A stretch of 64,000 nt of DNA from an uncultured Latescibacterota bacterium (GCA_951813615.1 OX638377.1:744001-808000), one strand, 5' to 3'. Positions 16,195 through 25,132 are shown, numbered from the stretch's first letter. Notes: a model not told the origin generated them from the letters alone. Numbers and translations are program-made.

Positions 16195-17640
16195 ATGGGC
16201 ACCCTACATGGCACGATTATCGACGCAGTCTCCGGCGAATCGCTCGACGCCAAAGTCCACGTCCTCAATGCCTCGGGCACCTTTTCCCACCCGCCGAACT
16301 CCATGCTGAAGCGAGGCCCAGGCACGCCGTTTTTCTTTTGCGATGGCTCGTTTGCCGTCGAAGGAAGCCGGGGACGCACGGATGTGCTGGTCGAGCGCGG
16401 CACGGAGTACGAACCCTATCGCACGACCGTCGAACTGCCTGCAAAGGGCCGCGTCGAGTTGGAGATTCCGCTGCGCCGCTGGTATAGCCCCCAAGAGGAG
16501 GCTTGGTATCCGGGCAACACGCACATTCACTACGATGAGAAGGAGACCCGGCCCGATGAGCGGCTCGGGATTGATTGCAGCGTCGAGGGGTACAATGTCA
16601 CCTGCGTCAGCGTGCTGGACCGCCGCCAACTGCCCTACGCCTCCAACAAGTATCCCATTGGCGTGATGAACGAGTTTACGACCGCGCATCACGTCCTCGA
16701 CATTGGCGAGGAAAACCGCCACTACGGAGACAATTCGCCGTGGGGCTTTGGCTACGGCCACGTGATGTTGCTCAACATCCGCAACCTCGTGCAGCCCGTC
16801 AGCCGCGGCCACACCCTCGCCGGGCAATTCGACCCGGACTACCCGCCCTTGTGCTTTTGCTGCGACGACGCCCGCGAGCAGGGCGGCTTGGTCATCTGGT
16901 GCCACAACGGCCGCGGCATGGAGGCTCCGGTGGCCGCAGCGCTCGGCAAGCTCGACGCCTTCAATCTGTTCGATCCCTTTTGGATGGATCCGGAATACGA
17001 CCTGTGGTACAAGCTCCTCAACTGTGGTCTGCGGCTGCCGGCTTCGACCGGTACGGATTGGTTTGTGTGCTCGAACAACCGCGTGTACGTGCAAGTGGAT
17101 GGGGAGTTTTCGTATGCGAGTTGGATCGAGGGGATGAAGCAGGGGCGGACCTTCATAACTAACGGCCCAGCTCTCCAACTCACACTCAACGGGCGTCCCA
17201 TGGGCGATACTGTGGAATGTGGCAGTGGCACGAAGTTAGAGGCCGAAGTGACCTTTAGCTCGTTTTATCCAATTGAACGCGCCGAGTTGGTGATCAACGG
17301 CGCGGTAGTCCAGCGCTGGGAATGGCCCGAAGGGCGACGCGAAGGTGTTTTGCTCTACGGCTTCACAGCCGAGCGCGACGGCTGGGTTGCCGCCCGCTTG
17401 TGGGGCGATTCGCGCGACAGCTTCGGCCAGTCCATTTACGCGCATTCGAGCCCGAGCTATTTCCGCGGCGGCGCGCCGCCAGACGAGCGCGAGACGGACG
17501 CGAATTTTTTCCTCCGCTCGATAGACGAATCGCTCAAGTGGATCGACTCGTATGGACGCTACAACAACGACCAGCAGCGCGAGGATGTGCGGGAACTGTT
17601 CAGGAGGGGGCGCGAGGTGTTCGCGGGGTTGGCTGGCTGA
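16195..17640 (+). CDS. CehA/McbA-family metallohydrolase (PHP-like) with N-terminal CnaB-like domain
   Basis: This 481-residue protein has an N-terminal carboxypeptidase-regulatory-like beta-sandwich (GTLHGTIIDAVSGE, residues 2-95). A PHP-type hydrolase follows, starting at NTHIHYDE near residue 110. Later metal-site candidates include HNGRGMEAP and a TGTDW block. CehA/McbA proteins hydrolyse carbamate esters or phosphoesters. An AGGAG lies ahead of the start. Its 3' end overlaps the convergent rsmA gene by 41 bases. Function is known only at family level. Confidence 0.8.
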   Translation: MGTLHGTIIDAVSGESLDAKVHVLNASGTFSHPPNSMLKRGPGTPFFFCDGSFAVEGSRGRTDVLVERGTEYEPYRTTVELPAKGRVELEIPLRRWYSPQEEAWYPGNTHIHYDEKETRPDERLGIDCSVEGYNVTCVSVLDRRQLPYASNKYPIGVMNEFTTAHHVLDIGEENRHYGDNSPWGFGYGHVMLLNIRNLVQPVSRGHTLAGQFDPDYPPLCFCCDDAREQGGLVIWCHNGRGMEAPVAAALGKLDAFNLFDPFWMDPEYDLWYKLLNCGLRLPASTGTDWFVCSNNRVYVQVDGEFSYASWIEGMKQGRTFITNGPALQLTLNGRPMGDTVECGSGTKLEAEVTFSSFYPIERAELVINGAVVQRWEWPEGRREGVLLYGFTAERDGWVAARLWGDSRDSFGQSIYAHSSPSYFRGGAPPDERETDANFFLRSIDESLKWIDSYGRYNNDQQREDVRELFRRGREVFAGLAG

Positions 17641-18403
17641 GCGGCCACCAGGCGCGGGTGATTTCGCCGAACTCGCGCGGCGTGACGGTGTACACGGGTT
17701 TGTTCTTGATCTTCTTACTCAAGCTGGCGAGGGTGGCTGGGGGGACGATCTGCTGGACTTGTTCTTGGCGGCGGGCAAAGAGGCTTTCCAAGACCTGCCG
17801 GAAGAAATCATCGGACGGCACGGCAAACTTGGGCTTGGTGCGTTTGATGAGCACGAGTGCGCTCTCGACCTCGGGGCGGGGGAAAAAGGCGTCTTTGCCC
17901 ACCTGTTCGATCCACTCTACTTGGGCCAGCCGCCCAACCGCGACTCCAATCCGACTATAGCCCTGTTGGCCAACGGTGGCGCACAGCCGCTGGGCCAGCC
18001 GCTTGGGTAGCATAAGCACGGCCCGCTCGAAGCGCTGGTTTAGCAGTTTGAAGACAATCGGTAGGGCCACTTGATACGGCAGGTTAGCCACCGCCTTGTC
18101 AAAGCGCGGAAAATCCACGGCCAACGCATCGCCCCATAGTACCTTGAGATGTTCGTGCCGCCGCTGTAAGTCCTTGAGACATGGGGCAAACTGGCGGTCT
18201 TGCTCCACTGCCACGACCTGCCCGGCTCGCTCTAGCAGAAACTGCGTCAGATTGCCGATTCCAGCCCCGATCTCCAGTACGGTATCACTGGCCGCAATGT
18301 CGGCGCAGGCTACTTCGCGGCGCAGGATGGCGGTGTCGGTGAGGAAGTTTTGGCCGAGCTTTTTCTTGGGGCGGATGGAGTAGCGGTTTAAGAGGGGTTG
18401 CAT
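17600..18403 (-). CDS. rsmA: 16S rRNA dimethyladenosine transferase RsmA (KsgA)
   Basis: This 267-residue protein has the KsgA start KKKLGQNFL, SAM loop EIGAGIG (44-50), catalytic NLPY (107-110) and a late FFPRPEVESALV block. RsmA dimethylates two adjacent adenines in helix 45 of 16S rRNA during small-subunit maturation. It lies 3 bases after trxB and is probably cotranscribed. The C-terminus overlaps the convergent metallohydrolase gene by 41 bases. Confidence 0.95.
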   Translation of the reverse strand: MQPLLNRYSIRPKKKLGQNFLTDTAILRREVACADIAASDTVLEIGAGIGNLTQFLLERAGQVVAVEQDRQFAPCLKDLQRRHEHLKVLWGDALAVDFPRFDKAVANLPYQVALPIVFKLLNQRFERAVLMLPKRLAQRLCATVGQQGYSRIGVAVGRLAQVEWIEQVGKDAFFPRPEVESALVLIKRTKPKFAVPSDDFFRQVLESLFARRQEQVQQIVPPATLASLSKKIKNKPVYTVTPREFGEITRAWWPLSQPTPRTPRAPS

Positions 18404-18406
18404 TGC

Positions 18407-19342
18407 CTAATGCGCTAAAAACCGCTCGGCCTCAATTGCCGCCATGCACCCGGTGCCGGCTGCGGTGACGGCTTGGCGGTACACGGAGTCCTGTACGTCG
18501 CCGCAGGCAAAAACCCCGGGGATGGCCGTGGCGGTCGAATCCGGGTCGGTGAGGATGTAGCCTTGATCGTTCATGGCCAACGCGCCCTCGAAAAGCTGGG
18601 AGTTGGGTATGTGGCCGATAGCCATAAAGACCCCCTCGCAAGCGAAATCTCGCGTCTGATTCGTTTGGGTGTCCTTGAGTAGCACCCCGCGCACGGCCAA
18701 CTCGTCGTCCGCCTGTAAAATTTCCTCGACCGTAGCATTGACCACGAAGTCGATCTTGTCGTTGTCCTGGGCGCGCTTGAGCATGATTTTGGACGCGCGG
18801 AACTCGTCGCGGCGGTGGACGATGGTGACCTTGGAGGCGAATTTCGTCAGGTAGGTCCCTTCCTCCATGGCCGAGTCGCCACCACCGACGACTACTAGCT
18901 CCTTGTCGCGGAAGAAGAAGCCGTCGCAGGTGGCGCAGGCCGAAACTCCGTGTCCCATGAGCCGTGTCTCGGATTCTATATCGAGGAGGCGCGCCGATGC
19001 GCCGGTGGCAATGATTAGGGCATCGCAAGTGTACTGGCCACTGTCGCTTGTGACGGCAAAGGGGCGCTCGGACAAATCGACCTCGGTGACCGTCTCGAAC
19101 TTGCACGTGGCACCAAAGCGCTGGGCCTGCTGGCGCATCAGATCGACGAGTTCTGGCCCCATGATGCCGTCGGGGAAGCCTGGGTAGTTTTCTACGTCCG
19201 TGGTAATGGTTAGCTGGCCGCCCGGCTGCAAGCCCTCTAGGACCAGCGGGGCTAGGTCGGCTCTGGCCGCGTACAGGGCGGCGGTCAGCCCGGCTGGCCC
19301 CGAGCCGACGATGAGGACTTTGTAGTGGTGATTCGCGCTCAT
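18407..19342 (-). CDS. trxB: Thioredoxin reductase
   Basis: This 311-residue flavoprotein has an FAD-binding GSGPAG (13-18), the redox pair C136-A-T-C139, an NADPH loop [11 protein letters not shown] near 158 and a C-terminal [16 protein letters not shown] block. TrxB passes electrons from NADPH to thioredoxin. The ribosome site GAGGAGA lies just ahead of the ATG. It is the first gene of a trxB-rsmA pair. Confidence 0.96.
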   Translation of the reverse strand: MSANHHYKVLIVGSGPAGLTAALYAARADLAPLVLEGLQPGGQLTITTDVENYPGFPDGIMGPELVDLMRQQAQRFGATCKFETVTEVDLSERPFAVTSDSGQYTCDALIIATGASARLLDIESETRLMGHGVSACATCDGFFFRDKELVVVGGGDSAMEEGTYLTKFASKVTIVHRRDEFRASKIMLKRAQDNDKIDFVVNATVEEILQADDELAVRGVLLKDTQTNQTRDFACEGVFMAIGHIPNSQLFEGALAMNDQGYILTDPDSTATAIPGVFACGDVQDSVYRQAVTAAGTGCMAAIEAERFLAH

Positions 19343-19388
19343 TGTTCTCCTCTATTTATTGATGTTACGCATGGGCATCTAGGTATGG

Positions 19389-19471
19389 GATGCTTCGACT
19401 CCGCTTCGCTACGCTCAGCAAGACAAGGAAGGAAGCACTGGCTGCTGTCATGCTGAGCGAAGCGAAGCATC
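19389..19471. repeat. Imperfect inverted repeat of the 'GCTGAGCGAAGCGAAGC' kind
   Basis: Arm 19389-19420 (ending CGCTACGCTCAGCA) is an imperfect reverse complement of arm 19451-19471 (TGCTGAGCGAAGCGAAGCAT), separated by about 30 bases. It sits in the spacer between the starts/ends of trxB and the hydroxyacid dehydrogenase. Read forward, the second arm encodes the in-frame string MLSEAKHL, which I recall as a dispersed non-coding repeat in many environmental genomes. It may be a REP-like element or a terminator-like hairpin. Confidence 0.55.
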
Positions 19472-19509
19472 TCCTACCTAAGAAGCCTGCTGTGCCCAAT
19501 GTCAGTTAT

Positions 19510-20466
19510 TTACACGATACGACTCAAAAGTTCTCGGCCCTCCAACCCGGCCAGCAGGTTGCCCACCGACCGCTCGGCCATGACTTGGCGAGTCTGGTGC
19601 GTTGCGCTGCCTAGATGGGGTATGATGACGAGGTTGTCCAGCGCGAGGAGGGGGTGGTCGCGGGGCAGGGGTTCGGGTTCGGTTACGTCGAGGGCGGCTG
19701 CGTAGATCCCGCGGTTTTGCAGGGTTTCCAACAGCGCGTCGTGATCGACGACGCCCCCGCGCGCGGCGTTGACCAACACGGCCGACTTTTTCATCAGGCC
19801 CAACTCGCGCTGGCCGATCATGCCCCGCGTCTGAGCGGTCAGCGGCATGTTCAAGGTCACGAAATCCGCCTGTTGGAGCAGCTCGTCTAGCTCGACGTAG
19901 CGCACTCCGAGGTCGGCTTCGGCCTTGGGGTTGCGGTTGCGGTTGTGGTACAAGACGGTCATGTCGAAGGCGCACGCACGCCGGGCTACTTGGTAGCCGA
20001 TGCTGCCCAGCCCGATGATGCCGAGGACTTGGTGGTGGACTTCCTGTCCCAGCATGAAGCTCGGATCGTAGGCGACAAAATCCGGGCCGCGGGCAAAGTG
20101 GTCGCCCTGGATGAGGTTGCGCGCCGCGGCCAAGAGGAGGGCGAAGGTTATGTCGGCCGTTGCGCCGTCGAGGATCTTGGGCGTGTTGCCTACGGGGATG
20201 CCGCGCTTTTGGGCAGCTTGGAGGTCGATGTGATCGACGCCGACTCCGTAGTTGCTGATGACGCGGAGGTCGGGCATGAGATCCATGTATTCGGCGGTGA
20301 AGGCGTAGTGGCCGTAGTTGTACACGCCTTCAATGGTGCGGAGGAGTTCGGTTGGGGGCTGCGGATCCAGCGGATTCCAGCGCACAATCTCGGCGCGTTC
20401 CTCAATCATGGGGATGATGGTGTAATACGGTTCGATTTCCGAGCGGAGTAGGACTTTGTAGGGCAT
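19510..20466 (-). CDS. D-2-hydroxyacid dehydrogenase (phosphoglycerate/glyoxylate reductase type)
   Basis: This 318-residue enzyme has the NAD loop GLGSIGYQVARRA near 149, NMPLTAQTRGMI, the substrate arginine block VNAARGGVVD near 235 and the catalytic His in IPHLGSAT near 284. GVGVDHIDL near 76 is also typical. The frame extends 44 codons upstream into proline/serine-rich non-coding-like sequence, so MPYKVLLRSE is used. Substrate (glyoxylate, hydroxypyruvate, phosphoglycerate or another 2-keto acid) cannot be assigned. Confidence 0.88.
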   Translation of the reverse strand: MPYKVLLRSEIEPYYTIIPMIEERAEIVRWNPLDPQPPTELLRTIEGVYNYGHYAFTAEYMDLMPDLRVISNYGVGVDHIDLQAAQKRGIPVGNTPKILDGATADITFALLLAAARNLIQGDHFARGPDFVAYDPSFMLGQEVHHQVLGIIGLGSIGYQVARRACAFDMTVLYHNRNRNPKAEADLGVRYVELDELLQQADFVTLNMPLTAQTRGMIGQRELGLMKKSAVLVNAARGGVVDHDALLETLQNRGIYAAALDVTEPEPLPRDHPLLALDNLVIIPHLGSATHQTRQVMAERSVGNLLAGLEGRELLSRIV

Positions 20467-20578
20467 TTGAGCATTAGGGGTTGGAGATTGGGTTGCAAGA
20501 GGAGGGGAATATAAAGAAGGCGTCCGTTTCAGCAAGAGACCTTGACGCCTAGGATGGCGTGGGCGACCTTGAGGCGTC

Positions 20579-21328
20579 ATGCTGATTACGCACCCCAAAG
20601 GACACTATCGCTTTCTCCAGGGCATTGACCCTTATTCCTGTGGTGTCGTCGCCGAGCCGGGCTGGGAGATCGTTCGCGTTGTGCTGGCCGAGCCGCTGCC
20701 TTGGCGGGAGGGCTTTGAGCGCGTGGAGGCGTATCTGGTGGCGGAAGGCTGCGACCGCGTCGCGCTCTGTGCGATGGAGCTGCGCTCGCCTGCGCCTTTT
20801 ACCATGCAGGGGTTCATTGACTTTAACCGCGAGTACTGCGCTGTCCTGCAGGCGTGGGGTTTGTACGTGGATGAGCTCAATCCGGTGGCTCGCACGAATG
20901 TTGCGCCGGCGTGCGATCCGCCGGCTGTGCCTTCGCTGTACGCCTTTTCCTACGCGGTTCCCAACGACCGGATCGACCGCAAAACGCTGATCGTGGCCGG
21001 TGCTGGCGAGTTGCGGGAGGGGCACCTCGTGAACGAGGGGATTATCCGCTCCGGCTACACATCGCCTGCTGCCATGCGCGAGAAGGCCGCTTATGTGGCG
21101 CAGGTTATGGGCGAGCGGCTCGCGGGGCTCGGCGGGACTTGGGATCTGATCGACGCGGTTGATGTGTACACCATCTATCCCTTAGCGGAAATCCTCGAAG
21201 AAATTCTCCTGCCGACGATGGGTGCGGCGCGGCGACGCGGCGTTTGTTGGCACTACGCTCGGCCGCCGGTTGTGGACATCGACTTTGAGATGGATCTGCA
21301 CGGCGTGGTGACGCAGCGGATCGTCTGA
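20579..21328 (+). CDS. RidA-like (YjgF/UK114 superfamily) protein, divergent
   Basis: This 249-residue protein is roughly twice RidA length. The C-terminal half contains IVAGAGELREG, a QVMGERLAGLGGTWDLIDAVDVYTI block and a C-terminal RPPVVDIDFEMD strand. These resemble the trimer-forming barrel of RidA enamine deaminases. The N-terminal half has no motif I recognise, although two RidA-like halves are possible. The RidA catalytic arginine is not obvious. It diverges from the hydroxyacid dehydrogenase across a 112-base spacer, and its function is unknown. Confidence 0.6.
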   Translation: MLITHPKGHYRFLQGIDPYSCGVVAEPGWEIVRVVLAEPLPWREGFERVEAYLVAEGCDRVALCAMELRSPAPFTMQGFIDFNREYCAVLQAWGLYVDELNPVARTNVAPACDPPAVPSLYAFSYAVPNDRIDRKTLIVAGAGELREGHLVNEGIIRSGYTSPAAMREKAAYVAQVMGERLAGLGGTWDLIDAVDVYTIYPLAEILEEILLPTMGAARRRGVCWHYARPPVVDIDFEMDLHGVVTQRIV

Positions 21329-21477
21329 CCTTGTTCCCGTCAATTTATTGCGTATTGTAGCCGAAACGGAGCCTATTTTTTGGGAATTATATACGATGTG
21401 GCCCAAGCCTCCACATGCCACGATCTCTTGTGTCTTGTCTTTCTAAACCATCGCATCGCAGAAAGGTATTTGACGCA

Positions 21478-21993
21478 ATGAACTACATCGCCTCTATGGT
21501 CGTCATGGCCCTGATTTACCCGGCTCCCCTACTGGCACAGAGTATAGGGGAGCGAGTGCGCGTAACCTTGCCCGACACCAAGTTGACGGGCCTTGTTGCA
21601 GAAAGAAGCGAGGTTGGCCTTGGCCTCACTCTGGACAATAAGCAAGGCGGCATCATGCACATCAAATACAGCGATCTAACCCACTTAGAGTGCAGTCTTG
21701 GCAGCAGGCGTCAAGTCAAGCGCGGGGCAATAAGTGGTTTCTTAGTAGGCGCTGCATTGGGCGGCATAGCCTTCTATGGCGCGGGTTGCATTAGTTTAAT
21801 GGCTGGCGCCAGTTGTGTTCCGGAGCAAGGAATAAATAGGATAGGCTTTGCTGCATTTGGTGCTGCGGCAGTTGGTAGCTATGTCGCGCTAATTGGTGCG
21901 GGGATTGGCGCATTGATAAAAAGGGAGCAATGGCAATCTCTGCCAATCAAACAAGAGAAGGGGGCCGGCCTTAGCTTGGTGCTGCGGTTTTAA
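21478..21993 (+). CDS. Small secreted/membrane protein of unknown function
   Basis: This 171-residue protein starts at ATG 21478 behind AGAAAGG; the longer frame from 21415 is less likely because MNYIASMVVMALIYPAPLLAQ is a clean signal peptide. After the predicted cleavage there is a beta-rich region (VRVTLPDTKLTG to KYSDLTHLE). A glycine-rich hydrophobic hairpin follows at about 85-145 (GFLVGAALGGIAFYGAG and GSYVALIGAGIGALI), then a short polar tail. I do not recognise the family. It precedes the large propeller proteins on the same strand. Confidence 0.65.
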   Translation: MNYIASMVVMALIYPAPLLAQSIGERVRVTLPDTKLTGLVAERSEVGLGLTLDNKQGGIMHIKYSDLTHLECSLGSRRQVKRGAISGFLVGAALGGIAFYGAGCISLMAGASCVPEQGINRIGFAAFGAAAVGSYVALIGAGIGALIKREQWQSLPIKQEKGAGLSLVLRF

Positions 21994-22105
21994 GATCATC
22001 TAAGGATAAAAGAAAATAGTGATTAGGCCACATCATGTGATTCCCTGTTTTTTCACGAATAGGCATTCCATTCGGAGCCCCTTTACTATCAAGGGAGTAG
22101 GCCTT

Positions 22106-22369
22106 ATGAGGTCGTTGATCGGCAGTTTCATCGGGCTGGTGCTGAACGTCAGCGTCGGCGCAGAACCGCTGATTGAGGGTCGGGTGAGCCTGCCGTCCGG
22201 GCAGCCAGCGGCCGGCGTGCAGGTGCGGTTGTTTGATCTGACCGATCTGCGCCGGTTCGTCGGCACGACCACGGACGAGACCGGGCATTTCGCACTGCCG
22301 TTGCGAGCATTCTCTACGGCTAGGGGCACGGCTCTGCCGACCGATTTTGTGCTGGGGCAGAACTACCCC
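22106..22369 (+). repeat. Direct repeat A, first copy (leader and CnaB-like module)
   Basis: This 264-base segment is repeated at 25173-25436 with only about 7 or 8 base differences by eye. It encodes the signal peptide and the whole first beta-sandwich of both propeller proteins. Identity breaks immediately after codons for QNYP. Confidence 0.85.
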
Positions 22370-25132
22370 GAACCTTCCACTATGGAAGCAGAAGGTTCGG
22401 TCTATGGGTTGACTGTTTCGGGCGAGGGGTTGGTCGCGCATGTGAACCCGACTTTCCGGGTGGGAGTTGATGAGGTGGACATTGTGGTTGAGGAGTACAG
22501 CGGTGCGAGGATGAAGCGCGCCGCAGGCGGAGTTTTAGGCGATGTGGACGGCAATGGTCAAGTCGATATGGCCGATGCTCTGTTTGTGGCCATGTATAGC
22601 GTGGATTCGTCCATTGTACTGCCCAACAACGGCGATATTTCCCGTGGCGATGTAAACGGCGATGGCCGGGTCGATGTAGCCGACGCCGTGCTTCTTCTCC
22701 GATACCTCAGCAATCCATCCGATCCCGCGTTGCCGCCGGGCATCGGCCTTCACGTGGTTGGCCCGTTGGACTTAGTGGTGGCGGCTTCGGTAAGCGATAG
22801 CACCTTGGCGTTTGGGCAGTCGTTCTGGCTACGGGCGACGGTGCGCAACCAAGGGGGTGGTGAACCCGAACCCACCGTGCTGTTCTACTATAGCTCGACT
22901 GACGCAACCATCACGTCGGACGACACCCAAATCAGCGCCGATGTCGTCAGTCTAGAGACATCCGACCTTGTTACGAAGTCGTTTTCGTTGACGGCTCCAG
23001 AGGAGGCAGGTAGCTACTACTACGGGGCCTGCGTCCAGAGCGTCTCTGGCGAGCACAACCCCGATAACAACTGCTCGGATGCGGTGCGCGTGAGCGTGTC
23101 GAGTGAGTTCGTTAGTGGTGACATCGACATCGCAGCCGTCATGGACGGTGATTATCGGACGTGGCATCTACCTGACGGCGCGATGGCCCGCCTGGGAAAA
23201 GGAACCCTTCGCGACATAGCCTTCTCACCGGGGGGTCAATACCTCGCGGTAGCCAGTGACATCGGCGTGTGGATATACGAAGTAGCGACGTTTCGCGCTC
23301 TGATGCTGATACCGACTACGAGTCCGATCAATTCGGTATCGTTTTCGCCGGATGGAGCCACCCTAGCTTCTAGGGCATGGGATGGCACGGTGAAGCTATG
23401 GGATATAGCGACTGGAGAATCTATCGCCACGCTTGAAGGGCATACGTATTGGGCCAGTTCGGTATCGTTTTCGCCGGATGGGGCCACGCTGGCTTCTGGA
23501 GCAGGGGTTAGCACGATTCTGCTGTGGGATGTGGCAACCCATACAACTATCGATACCCTCCAAGGGCATACGGATGCGGTCTTGTCGGTATCGTTTTCGC
23601 CGGACGGGGCCACGCTGGCTTCTGGAGCAGTGGATGACACGATTCTGCTGTGGGACGCGGCGACGCACACCCCTACCGATACCCTTGAAGGATATGTGGA
23701 GGGGGTCAATTCGGTATCGTTTTCGCCGGATGGAGCCACGCTGGCTTATTCCGAGTCATGGGGTGGCACGGTTCGGCTGTGGGATGTGGAGACTAGAGAG
23801 ATTATCGCCACGCTCGAAGGGCATAGTGCTAGAGTCTTGTCGGTATCATTTTCGCCGGATGGGGCTACTCTGGCTTCCGGATCAAGGGATGGCACGATTC
23901 TGCTGTGGGATGTGGCAACCCATACAACTATCGATACTCTCCAAGGGCATACGGGTGGGGTCAATTCGGTGTCGTTTTCGCCGGATGGAGCCACGCTGGC
24001 TGCCGGGGCAGAGGATGGCACGATTCTGCTGTGGGATGTGGCAACCGGAGAAATTATCACCACGCTCGAGGGGCATACGAATGTGGTTACGTCGGTATCG
24101 TTTTCGCCGGATGGGAGCACTCTAGCTGCCGGGGTAGTGCCTTCTACGGTTCGGCTGTGGGATGTGGCGACCGGAGAACCTATCGCCACGCTTGAAGGGC
24201 ATACGGATGTGGTACTTTCGGTATCGTTTGCACAGGATAGAAACACCTTGGCTTCTGGGGCAGAGGATGGCACGGTTCGGCTGTGGGATATGGTAACCAG
24301 AGAGATTATCGCCACCCTCCAAGGACATACGGATGCGGTTACGTCGGTATCGTTTGCGCCGGATGGGAACACCTTGGCTTCTGGGTCATGGGATGGCACA
24401 GTGAAGCTGTGGGATGTGGCAACCGGAGAACCTATCACCACCCTCCAAGGTCATAGAGATTGGGTCAGTTCGGTATCGTTTGCGTCGGATGGGAACACCC
24501 TCGCCTCCGGGGCAGGGGATCGCAGGGTTCGGCTGTGGGATGTGGCGACCGGAGAACCTATCGCCACGCTTGAAGGGCATACGAATGCGGTTCGGTCGGT
24601 ATCGTTTGCGCCGGATGGGAACACCTTGGCTTCTGGGTCATGGGATCGCAGGGTTCGGCTGTGGGATGTAGCGACCGGAGAACCTATCACCATCCTCCAA
24701 GGGCATAGGGATTGGGTCAGTTCGGTATCGTTTGCACCGGATGGGAATACCCTCGCCTGCGGGGCACACGATGGCACGATTCTGCTGTGGGACGTGGCCG
24801 AATGGACGAACGCCGGGACGGCCGTCGCGGCGAATAAGTTGATCGGCCTACCGGATGAACTTCAGTTGCAGCAAAACGCGCCCAATCCGTTTAACAGCCA
24901 GACGGTCCTCTCCTACTTCTTGCCGAAATCGGGTCCGGTGCGCTTGGAACTATTTTCAGTGACCGGGCAGCGAGTGGCGATCCTGCACCAAGGGCCGCAG
25001 CAGGCGGGCTACCACCGGTTCCGCTGGGAAGCCCAAGACGACGCAGGCCGCCCCTTGGCCAGCGGCATCTACTTTTACCGGATAGAGACAACCAATGGCA
25101 TTTTGACACGTAAACTCACCCTGCTACGCTGA
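22106..25132 (+). CDS. Secreted WD40 beta-propeller protein with CnaB-like, dockerin, CARDB and FlgD-like C-terminal domains
   Basis: This 1008-residue exported protein starts at ATG 22106 (AAGGGAG upstream); a GTG frame from 22019 is less likely. Order: signal peptide 1-19; CnaB/carboxypeptidase-regulatory-like beta-sandwich 21-80; dockerin-like calcium pair 145-202 (DVDGNGQVD, DVNGDGRVD); CARDB-type domain 218-335; thirteen WD repeats about 364-905; FlgD-like sorting domain about 912-1008 (QNAPNPFNSQ through a final KLTLLR). Compared with the neighbouring paralogue it lacks an internal FlgD-like domain after NYP and a PPC domain before CARDB. A cell-surface or released recognition role is inferred. 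Confidence 0.85.
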   Translation: MRSLIGSFIGLVLNVSVGAEPLIEGRVSLPSGQPAAGVQVRLFDLTDLRRFVGTTTDETGHFALPLRAFSTARGTALPTDFVLGQNYPEPSTMEAEGSVYGLTVSGEGLVAHVNPTFRVGVDEVDIVVEEYSGARMKRAAGGVLGDVDGNGQVDMADALFVAMYSVDSSIVLPNNGDISRGDVNGDGRVDVADAVLLLRYLSNPSDPALPPGIGLHVVGPLDLVVAASVSDSTLAFGQSFWLRATVRNQGGGEPEPTVLFYYSSTDATITSDDTQISADVVSLETSDLVTKSFSLTAPEEAGSYYYGACVQSVSGEHNPDNNCSDAVRVSVSSEFVSGDIDIAAVMDGDYRTWHLPDGAMARLGKGTLRDIAFSPGGQYLAVASDIGVWIYEVATFRALMLIPTTSPINSVSFSPDGATLASRAWDGTVKLWDIATGESIATLEGHTYWASSVSFSPDGATLASGAGVSTILLWDVATHTTIDTLQGHTDAVLSVSFSPDGATLASGAVDDTILLWDAATHTPTDTLEGYVEGVNSVSFSPDGATLAYSESWGGTVRLWDVETREIIATLEGHSARVLSVSFSPDGATLASGSRDGTILLWDVATHTTIDTLQGHTGGVNSVSFSPDGATLAAGAEDGTILLWDVATGEIITTLEGHTNVVTSVSFSPDGSTLAAGVVPSTVRLWDVATGEPIATLEGHTDVVLSVSFAQDRNTLASGAEDGTVRLWDMVTREIIATLQGHTDAVTSVSFAPDGNTLASGSWDGTVKLWDVATGEPITTLQGHRDWVSSVSFASDGNTLASGAGDRRVRLWDVATGEPIATLEGHTNAVRSVSFAPDGNTLASGSWDRRVRLWDVATGEPITILQGHRDWVSSVSFAPDGNTLACGAHDGTILLWDVAEWTNAGTAVAANKLIGLPDELQLQQNAPNPFNSQTVLSYFLPKSGPVRLELFSVTGQRVAILHQGPQQAGYHRFRWEAQDDAGRPLASGIYFYRIETTNGILTRKLTLLR
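22751..23112 (+). repeat. Direct repeat B, first copy (CARDB-like module)
   Basis: This stretch encoding HVVGPLDLVVAAS to VSSEF reappears at 26415-26776 with scattered substitutions. In the second copy it is preceded by a PPC domain; here it follows the dockerin directly. Confidence 0.8.
23335..24845 (+). repeat. Twelve near-identical 126-bp WD40 tandem units
   Basis: The string GGTATCGTTT or a close variant recurs at 23335, 23461, 23587, 23713, 23842, 23968, 24094, 24220, 24346, 24472, 24598 and 24724. The period is 126 bases (42 residues), with one 129-base interval. The last four units are two copies of a 252-base dimer. A thirteenth, more divergent unit precedes them at about 23209. The array is coding and evolves by unequal exchange. 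Confidence 0.9.

Noticed and set aside
22019..22105. GTG start giving 29 extra residues on the WD40 protein
   Set aside because: The signal peptide begins at ATG 22106 with AAGGGAG just upstream, and the paralogue starts at the matching ATG.
23335..24845. Regular 126-base repeats suggestive of a CRISPR-like or satellite array
   Set aside because: There are no distinct spacers. The units translate continuously as WD40 blades in a single frame.
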